Below, in pieces: positions 7,810 through 15,864 of a stretch of 64,000 nt of DNA. Positions within the stretch are counted from its first letter, which is position 1. Every line of letters begins with the position of its first letter. The position numbers and the translations under genes are program-made. Source of the DNA: Corynebacterium sp. HMSC074A01 (GTDB lineage Bacteria > Actinomycetota > Actinomycetes > Mycobacteriales > Mycobacteriaceae); assembly GCF_001831515.1 (NCBI RefSeq), contig NZ_KV825598.1:173806-237805 (forward strand). The letters are read 5' to 3'. The notes under the pieces were generated by a model. It did no database searches. It was not told the origin of the DNA and was given only the letters and a program-made list of their open reading frames with translations.

Positions 7810-9189
7810 CTAGTGCAGCTCGAGGCGGCGGGACATGTCGGAGGCGAAAACGCCGGTCGGGTCGATCTCGTTGCGGGTCTTCAGCCAGCCGGGGAGCTCC
7901 GGGTACATCTTGTGGAACTTCTCGGCGCTGGTGCGGGACTCCTTGGCCAGGTAGAGGCGGCCGCCGAACTCCATGACCTGGTCGTCGAGGCGGTCGAGGA
8001 AGGTGTTGAGCCCGTCGCGGATCGGGAAGTCCACGCACACGTTCCAGCCCTTCATCGGGTAGGACAGCGGCGCGCGGTTGCCCTCGCCGAACAGCTTGAA
8101 CACGTTCAGCGCCGTGTAGTGGCCCGAGGACTGGATCTGGTAGATGATGTCCTTGAACGGCTCCACCGCGTTCGTGGGCACCACGAACTGGTACTGCAGG
8201 AAGCCGGCAGAACCGTAGCCGCGGTTCCACTCGCCGATCAGGTCGAGCGGCTGGTAGAACTGCGTGAGGTTCAGGATGTCGTTCTTCGAAGGCGAGCCCA
8301 TCATGTAGTACGCCTCGCCGATGGCGGACAGCGTCAGCTTGTTCATGGTCCAGGACGGGAAGATGTCCGGCACCGTCATCAGCTGCGGGGCCTTGAACTT
8401 CAGCGGGTCCTTCGCCAGCTTCGGCGCGTACTCCTTGAGCTGGTCCAGGGTGGCCAGCGAGCCGCGGGAAATGGTGGAGCGACCCGTCTTCGGCGGCGCG
8501 GAGATCGCGTCGAACCACGCGGAAGAGTAGGTGTAGCCCTCCTCCTGGCCGTGGGAGTGCTCCTCGATCGTCTCGTCGAGCGTGCTGGTGCGCACGGTAT
8601 CGGAGATGAAGTAGGCGGTCTCCGTGAACGTCATCTGGATGCGGGCGCGCAGGATGATGCCGGTCAGGCCCATTCCGCCAACGGTGGCCCAGAACAGCTC
8701 AGAGGTTTCGCCCTCTGGCTCGAGGTGGAGCACGCGCCCGTCGGCAACCAAAAGCTCCATGGAGAGCACATGGTCGCCGAAGGAGCCGGCGGAGTGGTGG
8801 TTCTTGCCGTGGATATCGGGGCCGATCGCGCCGCCGATGGTGACCTGGCGCGTGCCGGGCAGGACGGGGACCCACAGCCCGTAGGGCAGCGCGGCCTTCA
8901 TCAGCTGGTCCAGGGTCACGCCCGCGTCCACGTCCACGATGCCGGTGTCCGGGTCGATGGAGTGGATCTGGTTGAGCGGCTGCATGTCGACGACCAGCCC
9001 GCCGCCGTTCTGCGCCGGGTCGCCGTAGGAGCGGCCCATGCCGCGGGCGATGACGCCGCGGCCGCTCTCGGCCGCGACCTGCACGGCCTTCGCGATGGTG
9101 TCCACGTCCGGGGTGGAGACGACGTGCGCCGTCGACGGGGCGGTGCGGCCCCAGCCGTAGAGGGATTTCAGTTCGGTGTGAAGTTCCAT
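7810..9189 (-). CDS. dprE1: Decaprenylphosphoryl-beta-D-ribose 2'-oxidase DprE1
   Basis: FAD-dependent oxidase of the arabinan donor pathway, 459 residues from the ATG at 9189 ([14 protein letters not shown], with GGAG upstream); a TTG six codons earlier is possible. FAD-binding features include [23 protein letters not shown] and GGMGLTG. The C-terminal substrate domain keeps the Cys in GWNVCVDFP (residue 385) that benzothiazinones modify in mycobacteria, and the catalytic-site Lys in LYLAKESR. By known chemistry this predicts covalent inhibition. First gene of the dprE1-dprE2 pair. Confidence 0.95.
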   Translation of the reverse strand: MELHTELKSLYGWGRTAPSTAHVVSTPDVDTIAKAVQVAAESGRGVIARGMGRSYGDPAQNGGGLVVDMQPLNQIHSIDPDTGIVDVDAGVTLDQLMKAALPYGLWVPVLPGTRQVTIGGAIGPDIHGKNHHSAGSFGDHVLSMELLVADGRVLHLEPEGETSELFWATVGGMGLTGIILRARIQMTFTETAYFISDTVRTSTLDETIEEHSHGQEEGYTYSSAWFDAISAPPKTGRSTISRGSLATLDQLKEYAPKLAKDPLKFKAPQLMTVPDIFPSWTMNKLTLSAIGEAYYMMGSPSKNDILNLTQFYQPLDLIGEWNRGYGSAGFLQYQFVVPTNAVEPFKDIIYQIQSSGHYTALNVFKLFGEGNRAPLSYPMKGWNVCVDFPIRDGLNTFLDRLDDQVMEFGGRLYLAKESRTSAEKFHKMYPELPGWLKTRNEIDPTGVFASDMSRRLELH

Positions 9190-9295
9190 ATCTCCGCTTC
9201 TGATCAAACTAAAGGTGGAAAAGCTTCTTCGTGTTCGAGCCTACCCACAACGCGTGGAACTTCCGGTATTGAAAGGTGTGATCTTAGACAGATTC

Positions 9296-9532
9296 TTACA
9301 GGTCCATGATCTGCCTGATCTCCTCCGGCAGCTCTTCTTGCGAGGTGATGACGGGTTTACCTGCCTCTTTGTGCTCGCGCAGCAGCTCGTAGATGCGCCC
9401 GCGGCCCACCGAATCCACGAACGGCAGCTCTTCGACGAACAGCCGCACCATGAAGTCGGACAGCGGCGCGTCGACGCGCTGAGCTGCCTCGTGGATTGCG
9501 TCCGGGTCGTCGCCTTTGTAGTGCTTCCTCAT
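9296..9532 (-). CDS. Small hypothetical protein (78 aa)
   Basis: Charged soluble protein beginning MRKHYKGDDPDAIHEA, with a helical middle (GRGRIYELLREHKEAGKP) and ending EEIRQIMDL. GGTGAG precedes the chosen ATG; an ATG four codons earlier is also possible. It sits between dprE1 and a divergently transcribed gene and could be the first gene of the dprE1 transcript, 106 bp upstream of it. I recognise no family. Codon use matches neighbouring genes. Confidence 0.6.
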   Translation of the reverse strand: MRKHYKGDDPDAIHEAAQRVDAPLSDFMVRLFVEELPFVDSVGRGRIYELLREHKEAGKPVITSQEELPEEIRQIMDL

Positions 9533-9576
9533 GCGACTCACCATAGCGCGCACGAAAAACCTCTATTGTGGGCGCC

Positions 9577-10323
9577 ATGGGCAGCACGCTATACACGGAG
9601 CACCTGGCGCCGGTGATTCAACTTTCACCCGGCGCCACGCTCATGGTGCGTATTGCGCTCACCTCCGACGAGGAGGTCTACCGCTGGGTCGGCCTCGACT
9701 CGTCCACCACGATCGAGCAGTGCCGCGAGCTCGTCGCCGCCCTCTTCGGCATCACGGAGACGGTTGGTTCGCCAAGCCAGGGCCTGCTTGTCGACGTCCT
9801 TACGTCCCCCGGCGACACCGCCACCTTCACCTGGGGCCTGTGGCAGTTCACCATGCTGCTTGCCGACGTCTACCCCGGCGGCAGCGACGGCCCCGTCTGC
9901 GTCGCCGGCGACGGCTCCTTCGCTGGCAACGAGGTGGACCTAGACCTGACAGGAAGCACGGTGAGACCCGAGGTGCGCGACGTCATCAGGCGCGCCGAGT
10001 CCTTCGACTTCGTGCCGCTCCTGCAGGTGCTCGCAGACGGGGAGCGCACCTTGCCTGCGGGGGAGCGGGCGCGGCTGGCGGGGCTCGTTCCGGCGTCGAG
10101 AAGCAAAACGAGCGATGCTTTCTGGGTCCACGTGCTGGCGATGGCGTGCTTCGAGGATTGCCCGACGACGCGACGCTTGGTGCTCAGCCTCATGCGGGCC
10201 CTGGGCTGGGAGGACACGGACGCCGACGAGGTGTTCACGCTGAGCCGCGCGGGCGAGGCGTTCGTGGGAGATTTGTCGGCGGTGGATCGGCTGGAAATTC
10301 TGCGCGAGCTGCTCCACGGGTAG
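9577..10323 (+). CDS. Hypothetical protein, possibly pRiA4b ORF-3-like
   Basis: Soluble protein of 248 residues starting MGSTLYTEHLAPV. The N-terminal region, with a strand-rich opening, WVGLDSSTTIEQCRELVAALFGI, WGLWQF and CVAGDGSFAGNEV, resembles the pRiA4b ORF-3 (PF07929-type) fold. The C-terminal half is helical and ends with a small winged-helix-like stretch (DEVFTLSRAGEAFVGD). No catalytic motif seen. It is divergent from the small hypothetical gene and 11 bp upstream of the gtrA-like gene, so probably co-transcribed with it. The family call is tentative. Confidence 0.6.
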   Translation: MGSTLYTEHLAPVIQLSPGATLMVRIALTSDEEVYRWVGLDSSTTIEQCRELVAALFGITETVGSPSQGLLVDVLTSPGDTATFTWGLWQFTMLLADVYPGGSDGPVCVAGDGSFAGNEVDLDLTGSTVRPEVRDVIRRAESFDFVPLLQVLADGERTLPAGERARLAGLVPASRSKTSDAFWVHVLAMACFEDCPTTRRLVLSLMRALGWEDTDADEVFTLSRAGEAFVGDLSAVDRLEILRELLHG

Positions 10324-10334
10324 ACTAAGCGGCC

Positions 10335-10778
10335 GTGTCTTCCTCTTCCGCAGTATTCAAGCAGCTCGTGCCGTTTTTGATCATCGGTATCGGCTGCGCG
10401 GTCATTGACTTTGGCATCACGTATTCGCTCACCGAGCTTGTCGGCACCCAGCGCGATATGGCCAAAGCCGTCGGCTGGGTCTTCGGCACGCTGACCGCCT
10501 ACCTGCTCAACTCCAAGTTCGCCTTCCAGGCCGAGGTCAACGCCAAGAAGGCGGGCGCGGTTTTCTTCCTCTACGCGGTGACCTTTGTGGTGCAGCTCCT
10601 CCTCTACCGCTGGACGGAGGGCCCGCTGATCGCCATGGGCATCGACACGAATCCGTGGAAGGACGGCGTGTCCTTCGTCATCGCGCAGGGCGTGGCCACC
10701 GTGACGAACTTCGTGCTGCAGCGCCGCGTGATTTTTAAGGAAGAAACCAAGATCATCGCCGAGCAGGACCCGCGCTAG
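10335..10778 (+). CDS. GtrA-family membrane protein (Rv3789-like)
   Basis: Small integral membrane protein, 147 residues, with four hydrophobic segments (about 10-30, 42-58, 75-95, 113-130), the GtrA/DPMS fold. In mycobacteria the equivalent next to dprE1 (Rv3789) has been proposed either to flip decaprenylphosphoryl-arabinose or to anchor AftA. The GTG start follows 11 bp after the upstream gene. Its 3' end meets glfT1 tail to tail with both stop codons in one CTAG. Location inside the arabinogalactan cluster supports a role in arabinan assembly. Confidence 0.85.
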   Translation: MSSSSAVFKQLVPFLIIGIGCAVIDFGITYSLTELVGTQRDMAKAVGWVFGTLTAYLLNSKFAFQAEVNAKKAGAVFFLYAVTFVVQLLLYRWTEGPLIAMGIDTNPWKDGVSFVIAQGVATVTNFVLQRRVIFKEETKIIAEQDPR

Positions 10779-11686
10779 GGACGTCGGAAGTCCTCGCGTG
10801 CCCCGCGGCGCAGCAGCTTCAGCCACTGGAAGAATTCCCGCGGGTTTTTGCGCTCGATGAGGAAGAACCAGCCGAAGCGGACTACCTCCTGCAGCTGCAT
10901 CTTCTTCATCCCGCGCTGGTTGATGATGTAGCCGCGGTTGCGGTAGGTGAAGTAACGCTTCGTGGGGTTATCCGGCCACTGCGCGTGCGCGCGCCCGCCC
11001 ATGATCGGGTGGAACTCGCCGGAGCCGTCCGGGTGCAGGTAGCTGGTGGTCAGCGCCGTGCCGTACTTCAGCCCCGACTGTGCGAGGCGGCGGTGGTACT
11101 CCACCTCGTCGCCGCGGATAAACAGGCGGTAGTCCGGCACGCCGATGCGCTCCATGGCTTTCGCGCTGATCAGTGCGCCGTTAAACAGCGAGGCGTACTG
11201 GGGGAGGAAGTCGCCCTCCAGCTCGTCGACGCGCCGGTGCCACACCGTGCCTTGGCGCAGCGGGAAGGCGAGCTTCTCGGGGGCGTCGATATTCGCCACG
11301 ATCGGGCTGACCTCGTGCAGTTCGTGTGCTTCGGCGACTCGGTAGAGCTCGGCGAGGACGTGCTCGTCGGCTGGGCGGCCGTCGTCATCCGCGCACCAGA
11401 TCGCGTCCGCGCCGAGCGCGAGCGCGTGGAGGAAGCCGTAGGCGAAACCGCCCGCGCCGCCCAAGTTCGTGTGGCTGGGCAGGTAGACCCCGTTGTCCAG
11501 GGCAGTGACCATCTCCCTGACATGGTCTTCTGCGCCGTTATCCACCACGATTACCCAGTCAACCGGGTGCGTCTGCCCCGCCACCTGGTTGAGGGAGTGC
11601 CGCAACAACTCGGCCCGCTGATGCGTCACGATTACCGCCGCGGTCGTGCCATTCGGATCCAACAGTGCATTGTGCGCGTGCTTCAT
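10775..11686 (-). CDS. glfT1: Galactofuranosyltransferase GlfT1
   Basis: GT2 glycosyltransferase, 303 residues from the ATG at 11686 (MKHAHNALLDPNG). It starts galactan synthesis by adding the first galactofuranose units to the decaprenyl-linked GlcNAc-Rha primer. Visible features are the GT-A opening (AAVIVTHQRAELL), VVDNG, GGAGGFAYG and the metal-binding triplet in WCADDDGRP, plus FIRGDEVEYHRR near the acceptor site. The C-terminal RNRGYI is characteristic. A start 28 codons earlier is open but lacks typical family sequence. It lies downstream of wzm-wzt on the same strand but is separated from them by an opposite-strand DUF559-type gene. Confidence 0.93.
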   Translation of the reverse strand: MKHAHNALLDPNGTTAAVIVTHQRAELLRHSLNQVAGQTHPVDWVIVVDNGAEDHVREMVTALDNGVYLPSHTNLGGAGGFAYGFLHALALGADAIWCADDDGRPADEHVLAELYRVAEAHELHEVSPIVANIDAPEKLAFPLRQGTVWHRRVDELEGDFLPQYASLFNGALISAKAMERIGVPDYRLFIRGDEVEYHRRLAQSGLKYGTALTTSYLHPDGSGEFHPIMGGRAHAQWPDNPTKRYFTYRNRGYIINQRGMKKMQLQEVVRFGWFFLIERKNPREFFQWLKLLRRGAREDFRRP

Positions 11687-11755
11687 GCTGTGTATTGTGC
11701 CCTGTCTTTCCCGCAGCGAGGGAACCGGCGCGGGGTGCGCAACGTCTAACAAGGT

Positions 11756-12730
11756 ATGAGGCGTTTGCACGATGGCATGGAGGTCGAGGTCAAAAGCGGT
11801 CTTCTGGGCGACATCAACCTGCCCTTGGCACAGATCACCGACCGCTTTGGCGTTCTCCTACGCGACGTTCTGCCGCCAGAGGAAGTGCGAGCCAACGCCG
11901 CCCGCCACCCCGAAAGGGTTGCCTACCCGGTCAGGGCGGTGCACCGCGCGCTGGCCTTCGCCATCGACCGCCCCGGCACCGTGGTGGTGGGGTTTGGGGC
12001 GCTCGCGTTGTACGGTTTGCCGTTCTTTGTCGAGGGGCAGGACACCGTGCTCATGGACAAAAACTGCCGCGAGCATCAGGCGGCGGGGGCGCACCGGCCG
12101 TCGATAGTTCGGCAAACTGGCGCGGTGGGCGAAGTCTGGGACCTGAGGCACAGCGGCTGGAAACTTCGCGCGAGTGAGCCGCATGCTGCGCTGGTGCAGT
12201 CGCTCAGGCTGTTGTGGCGGGAGGAGGTGGCGTGGCACGTGCAGGCTATCGAAGGACTCGACCGGCGCACGGTACGGGCTATCCAGCTTGTTGACGCCTC
12301 CCGGCGCCACCTGGGCCTCGACCCCGCAAGAGTCCTCCGTGCCGCAAGGAGCCAACTCAATCAACGCTGGATCTGCGATGTCCTGGCGCATTCGAGTCCC
12401 TACGCGGACTCGCCGAAGGAAACGGAACTCCGGTTGCTGCTCGGCGACGTCATCCAAAAATATGGCCTTACCCTGCAGGAACAGGTGGTTGTTCGGCGTG
12501 GGAAGGAGATCGTCACCACGTTGGACCTCGCCATCAAAGAACCCCGGATCGGCGTGATGTACGACGGCGCCCACCACGGTGAAGACCGCCAATGGAAGAA
12601 AGACGCCTACATCAACTCCATGCTCGTTGCCGAACAGTGGGCGCCCCTGAGGTTCACGAGCGTCTCATTGGCAACTGCGGCAGCGGTGGTTGAAGAAGTC
12701 GTCGTCAAGCGGCTCGGAATAACTTTGTAA
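11756..12730 (+). CDS. DUF559-type endonuclease-fold protein with N-terminal AbiEi-like region
   Basis: Protein of 324 residues. The N-terminal half (residues about 50-160) looks like the actinobacterial AbiEi-type antitoxin/transcription-regulator region (ALAFAIDRPGTVVVGFGALALYGLP). The C-terminal part (ETELRLLL...TTLDLAIKEPRIGVMYDG...W.KD) matches the DUF559/very-short-patch-repair endonuclease fold with candidate catalytic Glu and Asp residues. These proteins are common and variably placed in actinobacteria; some are proposed defence or toxin-antitoxin parts, none firmly. It lies on the opposite strand between glfT1 and wzt. AAGG precedes the ATG. Confidence 0.72.
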   Translation: MRRLHDGMEVEVKSGLLGDINLPLAQITDRFGVLLRDVLPPEEVRANAARHPERVAYPVRAVHRALAFAIDRPGTVVVGFGALALYGLPFFVEGQDTVLMDKNCREHQAAGAHRPSIVRQTGAVGEVWDLRHSGWKLRASEPHAALVQSLRLLWREEVAWHVQAIEGLDRRTVRAIQLVDASRRHLGLDPARVLRAARSQLNQRWICDVLAHSSPYADSPKETELRLLLGDVIQKYGLTLQEQVVVRRGKEIVTTLDLAIKEPRIGVMYDGAHHGEDRQWKKDAYINSMLVAEQWAPLRFTSVSLATAAAVVEEVVVKRLGITL

Positions 12731-12795
12731 CGATTCCACCCGCTCCTGGGGAAACGCCACAAAATGGAATGATGTCGTCATAGATTGCCGGCAGC

Positions 12796-13590
12796 TTATC
12801 GACGGTCCCCGTGGAAACGCTCCACCAGCTCCGCGACGTACTCGCCGGTTTCCGGCCCCTCGTAGGCGCCCACTACGTCCGAGACCAGGCCCGCCTGCCG
12901 GATCTCGCCCTTGTCCACCCACAGGGCGGTGTTGCATAGCTGGGCGAGGAAGTCGTTGGAGTGCGAGGCGAACACCAGGATGCCGGAGCGCTCCACCATC
13001 TCTGCCAGCCGGACGCGTGCTTTGGCCATGAAGGCGGCGTCGACGGCGCCGATGCCCTCGTCGAGAAGCAAAATCTCGGGCTCGATGGAGGTGACCACGC
13101 CGAGCGCGAGGCGCACGCGCATGCCGGTGGAGTAGGTGCGCAGCGGCATGCTGAGGTAGTCGCCGAGCTCGGAAAACTCGGCGATCTCGTCCATCTTTGC
13201 CTTCATTTGTTTGCGGGTCTGGCCGAGGAAGAGGCCGCGGATGATGATGTTCTCGTAGCCGGAGATCTCCGGGTCCATGCCGACGCCCAGGTCGAAGACG
13301 GGCGCGACGCGGCCGCGGACATCGGCGACGCCGCGGGTCGGCTCGTAGATGCCGGAGAGCAGGCGCAACAGCGTGGACTTGCCGGCGCCGTTGTGGCCGA
13401 CGAGGCCGACGCGGTCGCCCTCGCGCAGGTGCAGGTTGATGTCTTTGAGCGCCTCGACGACCACGGTGTTGGAGGCGTTCTTGCCGATCTTGCCGCCGGC
13501 GGACGACATGACGGCCTTCTTCAGCGAGCGGGACTTGGCGTCGAAGATGGGGAAGTCGACGCAGGCGTTGTAGGTGTCGATAGAAACCAT
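12796..13590 (-). CDS. wzt: ABC transporter ATPase for galactan export (Wzt/RfbE-like)
   Basis: ATP-binding subunit, 264 residues, of the Wzm-Wzt exporter that moves lipid-linked galactan across the plasma membrane before arabinan is added (known for the Rv3781/Rv3783 pair). It has Walker A (GHNGAGKST), signature-like YSTGMRVRLALG and Walker B (ILLLDEGIGAVD), and the ISGYENI segment usual in O-antigen exporters. It lacks the C-terminal carbohydrate-binding domain of some Wzt proteins. Its start is 26 bp downstream of wzm. Confidence 0.93.
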   Translation of the reverse strand: MVSIDTYNACVDFPIFDAKSRSLKKAVMSSAGGKIGKNASNTVVVEALKDINLHLREGDRVGLVGHNGAGKSTLLRLLSGIYEPTRGVADVRGRVAPVFDLGVGMDPEISGYENIIIRGLFLGQTRKQMKAKMDEIAEFSELGDYLSMPLRTYSTGMRVRLALGVVTSIEPEILLLDEGIGAVDAAFMAKARVRLAEMVERSGILVFASHSNDFLAQLCNTALWVDKGEIRQAGLVSDVVGAYEGPETGEYVAELVERFHGDRR

Positions 13591-13616
13591 TGAGCAGACT
13601 CCTTCTTAGACCTGAA

Positions 13617-14465
13617 TTAGACCCAGTACGGCACGCGGAAGCGCATCTGGCGCATCGCCAGCAGGGTGATGCCCAGGCCGATGACGGTGCAGATGCCGAC
13701 GATGCCCCAGTGGTAGGCGGCCACCGGCTGGTCGATCATGGGGGCGCGCACGATCTCCAAGTAGTGGTAGAGCGGGTTGATCTCTGCGAGCAGGGCGCGC
13801 TGGGCCACCTCACCGCCCTGCTCCTTGAGCGTCTGGGTGGTCCACACGATCGGAGTGACGTAGAAGAGCAGCTGCACGAGCGCCTCGAGCAGGGGTGCGA
13901 CGTCGCGGAAGCGGGTGGCGATGATGCCGAAGAGCATGGTCACCCACACGCCGTTGAGCACGAGCAGCAGCATCGCGGGCACCGCGAGCAGCGTCTGCCA
14001 GGTCAGCGGGATGCGGAAGATGATGACCAGCAGCACCCAGATGACAATGTTGTGGGCGAAGAACAGCAGCTGGCGCCACACCAGGCGGTAAACATGCACG
14101 GAGAGGGCGGAGGGTAGCTGCTTGATCAGCCCCTCGTTCTCAATGAATACGTTCGCGCCGTCCTTGATACACCCGGAGATGAAGCCCCAGACGATGAAGC
14201 CGACGGTGACGTGCGGGAGGAACTCGCGGACCTCGATCTGGAAGAGCATGGAATACAGCAGGCCGAGCGCGAGCGCCATCACGCCGGTGGCGATGGTGAT
14301 CCACAGCGGCCCGAGCGTGGAGCGGCGGTAGCGCTGCTTGATGTCCTGCCAGCCCAGCTGCAGCCAGAGCTCGTATTGGCCCCAGCCGCGAACGAGGTCG
14401 TGGAAGGCCATGCCCACCGTCTTCGACTTTGACGGTGGGGTGTCGTGGTCTGCGTCGCTGGTCAT
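13617..14465 (-). CDS. wzm: ABC transporter permease for galactan export (Wzm/RfbD-like)
   Basis: ABC-2 type membrane subunit, 282 residues from MTSDADHDTPP. An amphipathic interface helix (LGWQDIKQRYRRSTLGPLW) is followed by six hydrophobic segments. Longer upstream starts are open but would add an improbable low-complexity N-terminus. Partner of the Wzt ATPase 26 bp downstream. First gene of the wzm-wzt unit; divergent from the class V aminotransferase-like gene. Confidence 0.93.
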   Translation of the reverse strand: MTSDADHDTPPSKSKTVGMAFHDLVRGWGQYELWLQLGWQDIKQRYRRSTLGPLWITIATGVMALALGLLYSMLFQIEVREFLPHVTVGFIVWGFISGCIKDGANVFIENEGLIKQLPSALSVHVYRLVWRQLLFFAHNIVIWVLLVIIFRIPLTWQTLLAVPAMLLLVLNGVWVTMLFGIIATRFRDVAPLLEALVQLLFYVTPIVWTTQTLKEQGGEVAQRALLAEINPLYHYLEIVRAPMIDQPVAAYHWGIVGICTVIGLGITLLAMRQMRFRVPYWV

Positions 14466-14634
14466 GCGCGTGACGTCCGCGCGGAGATGTTGAAAGTCCT
14501 GCACCTTTCTCACCCTAGCGTCAACTGGCCGCTTTGCAGCTTTTCGCCCCGGAGCAGGCAGTGTGCGCGCCGGGGGACAACCGGGCATAATTGGGTGCGT
14601 TCTCATGCCGTCGATGCAAAGTGAGGGGTGTGGC

Positions 14635-15846
14635 ATGGCGTTCGATGTAGCGAGTGTGCGCGGGCTGTACACCTCGCTGGGTGACGGTTGGACCTACCTC
14701 AACGCCCACGATGCGCCGCAGATCCCGGAGCGGGTGTCCGCAGCGGTGGCCCGCTCGTTCCGCCTGTCCGCGTCGGTCGCGCCGCCGGAGCCGGGTTCGG
14801 GTTCGCACTCGCGGGCCTCGCTGGGGCGTCCGGAGGGCGAGGCGTACGTGCAGCAGGCGCGGTCCGCGGTCGCGGACTTGGTGGGGGCGACCCCGAGGCG
14901 CGTCGTCCTCGGCCCGAGCCTTGAGGCGCTGTACATGTCGCTGGCGGTGGCGCTGAAACCGCTGTTCCGCCACGATTCGGCGCTCGTGTGCAACCGGGTG
15001 GACCGCCCGCAGCTGACCGAGGCGCTGCGCCGCATCGGCGCGCCGACGAAGTTCGCGCAGGCCGACCTGGCCACGGGTGATCTGCCCGCTTGGCAGTTCG
15101 CCGAGCTTGTCGACGGCGCGACGCGCCTGGTCTCCGTACCCGCAGCACACCCCGAGCTCGGCGCGATTATCGGCGTGCGCGACATCGTGGAGCGGGTGCG
15201 GGAGCGCTCGCGGGCCTGGGTGCTTGTCGACGTCACGTCGTACGCCCCCTACAAACCGATCACCTTCGACGCCTGGGGCGCGGACATCCTCGCGCTCGAC
15301 CTCTCCGAGCTCGGCGGGCCGCAGCTGGGCGCGCTCGTCTTCCGCGACGAGGCGATGTTTGGGCGCCTCGATGCTGCTGCTTTAGACATGGAGGTCTCCG
15401 CCGGGCTTGCGGGCGGGGTGCCCGCGGTGGTGGAGCACTACGCCTCCCTGGTTGAGGGGGTGCAGGGAAGGCCCACGCGCCGCAACCGGCTGACCCACTC
15501 GATGGGGCAGACCGCTACCTACTTTGACCGGCTGCGCGAGGACCTGGATACGTTCTTGGGCACCCTGCCCGCAGTGCACATCGTCGGCGTGTCCGGCGAG
15601 GCGGCGGAGGGCGCGGCGATTGAGCGGATTCCGCGGTTGATGTTCGGGGTGCAGGGCGTGCCGTCGACAATGGTGCACCAGCGGCTCTTGGCCCACGGGA
15701 TCGTCTCTACCTTGGCGCGGCCGAGCCAGCTGCTCACCGACATGGGCGTCGACGACATGGGCGGCGCGGTGACGATCGGCCTCGGGCCTTTCAACACCGA
15801 GACCGACATCGAGCAGCTCATCCGCACCGTCGCGTCGCTGGCCTAA
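14635..15846 (+). CDS. Class V aminotransferase-like protein without an evident PLP lysine (Rv3778c-like)
   Basis: 403-residue protein with the fold of cysteine desulfurase/class V aminotransferases: WTYLNAHDAPQIPERV at the N-terminus, VLGPSLEALYMSL, a VDVTSYAP strand where PLP-binding Asp is usual, and a C-terminal small domain. At the position of the PLP Schiff-base lysine (normally S-x-H-K-x-x-G-P) the sequence is DLSELGGPQLGAL, residues 222-234, with no Lys or His. It may bind another ligand or be a non-enzymatic paralogue. Actinobacterial homologues sit beside wzm/wzt, hinting at a linked role. ATG chosen at 14635, after GAGGGG. It shares a hairpin terminator with the convergent oxidoreductase. 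Confidence 0.82.
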   Translation: MAFDVASVRGLYTSLGDGWTYLNAHDAPQIPERVSAAVARSFRLSASVAPPEPGSGSHSRASLGRPEGEAYVQQARSAVADLVGATPRRVVLGPSLEALYMSLAVALKPLFRHDSALVCNRVDRPQLTEALRRIGAPTKFAQADLATGDLPAWQFAELVDGATRLVSVPAAHPELGAIIGVRDIVERVRERSRAWVLVDVTSYAPYKPITFDAWGADILALDLSELGGPQLGALVFRDEAMFGRLDAAALDMEVSAGLAGGVPAVVEHYASLVEGVQGRPTRRNRLTHSMGQTATYFDRLREDLDTFLGTLPAVHIVGVSGEAAEGAAIERIPRLMFGVQGVPSTMVHQRLLAHGIVSTLARPSQLLTDMGVDDMGGAVTIGLGPFNTETDIEQLIRTVASLA

Positions 15847-15864
15847 CTTTTCAGCGAAAAGTTA
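15844..15864. terminator. Bidirectional hairpin; dispersed AACTTTT palindrome copy
   Basis: Inverted repeat with perfect 8-bp arms (TAACTTTT / AAAAGTTA) around CAGCG. The outer TAA on each strand is the stop codon of the converging gene, so the whole intergenic space is the hairpin. The A- and U-rich arms make it a plausible bidirectional terminator. Confidence 0.7.

Noticed and set aside
7105..9309. 734-codon plus-strand frame across dprE2 and dprE1
   Set aside because: Shadow of two well-conserved enzymes; no domain and no ribosome site.
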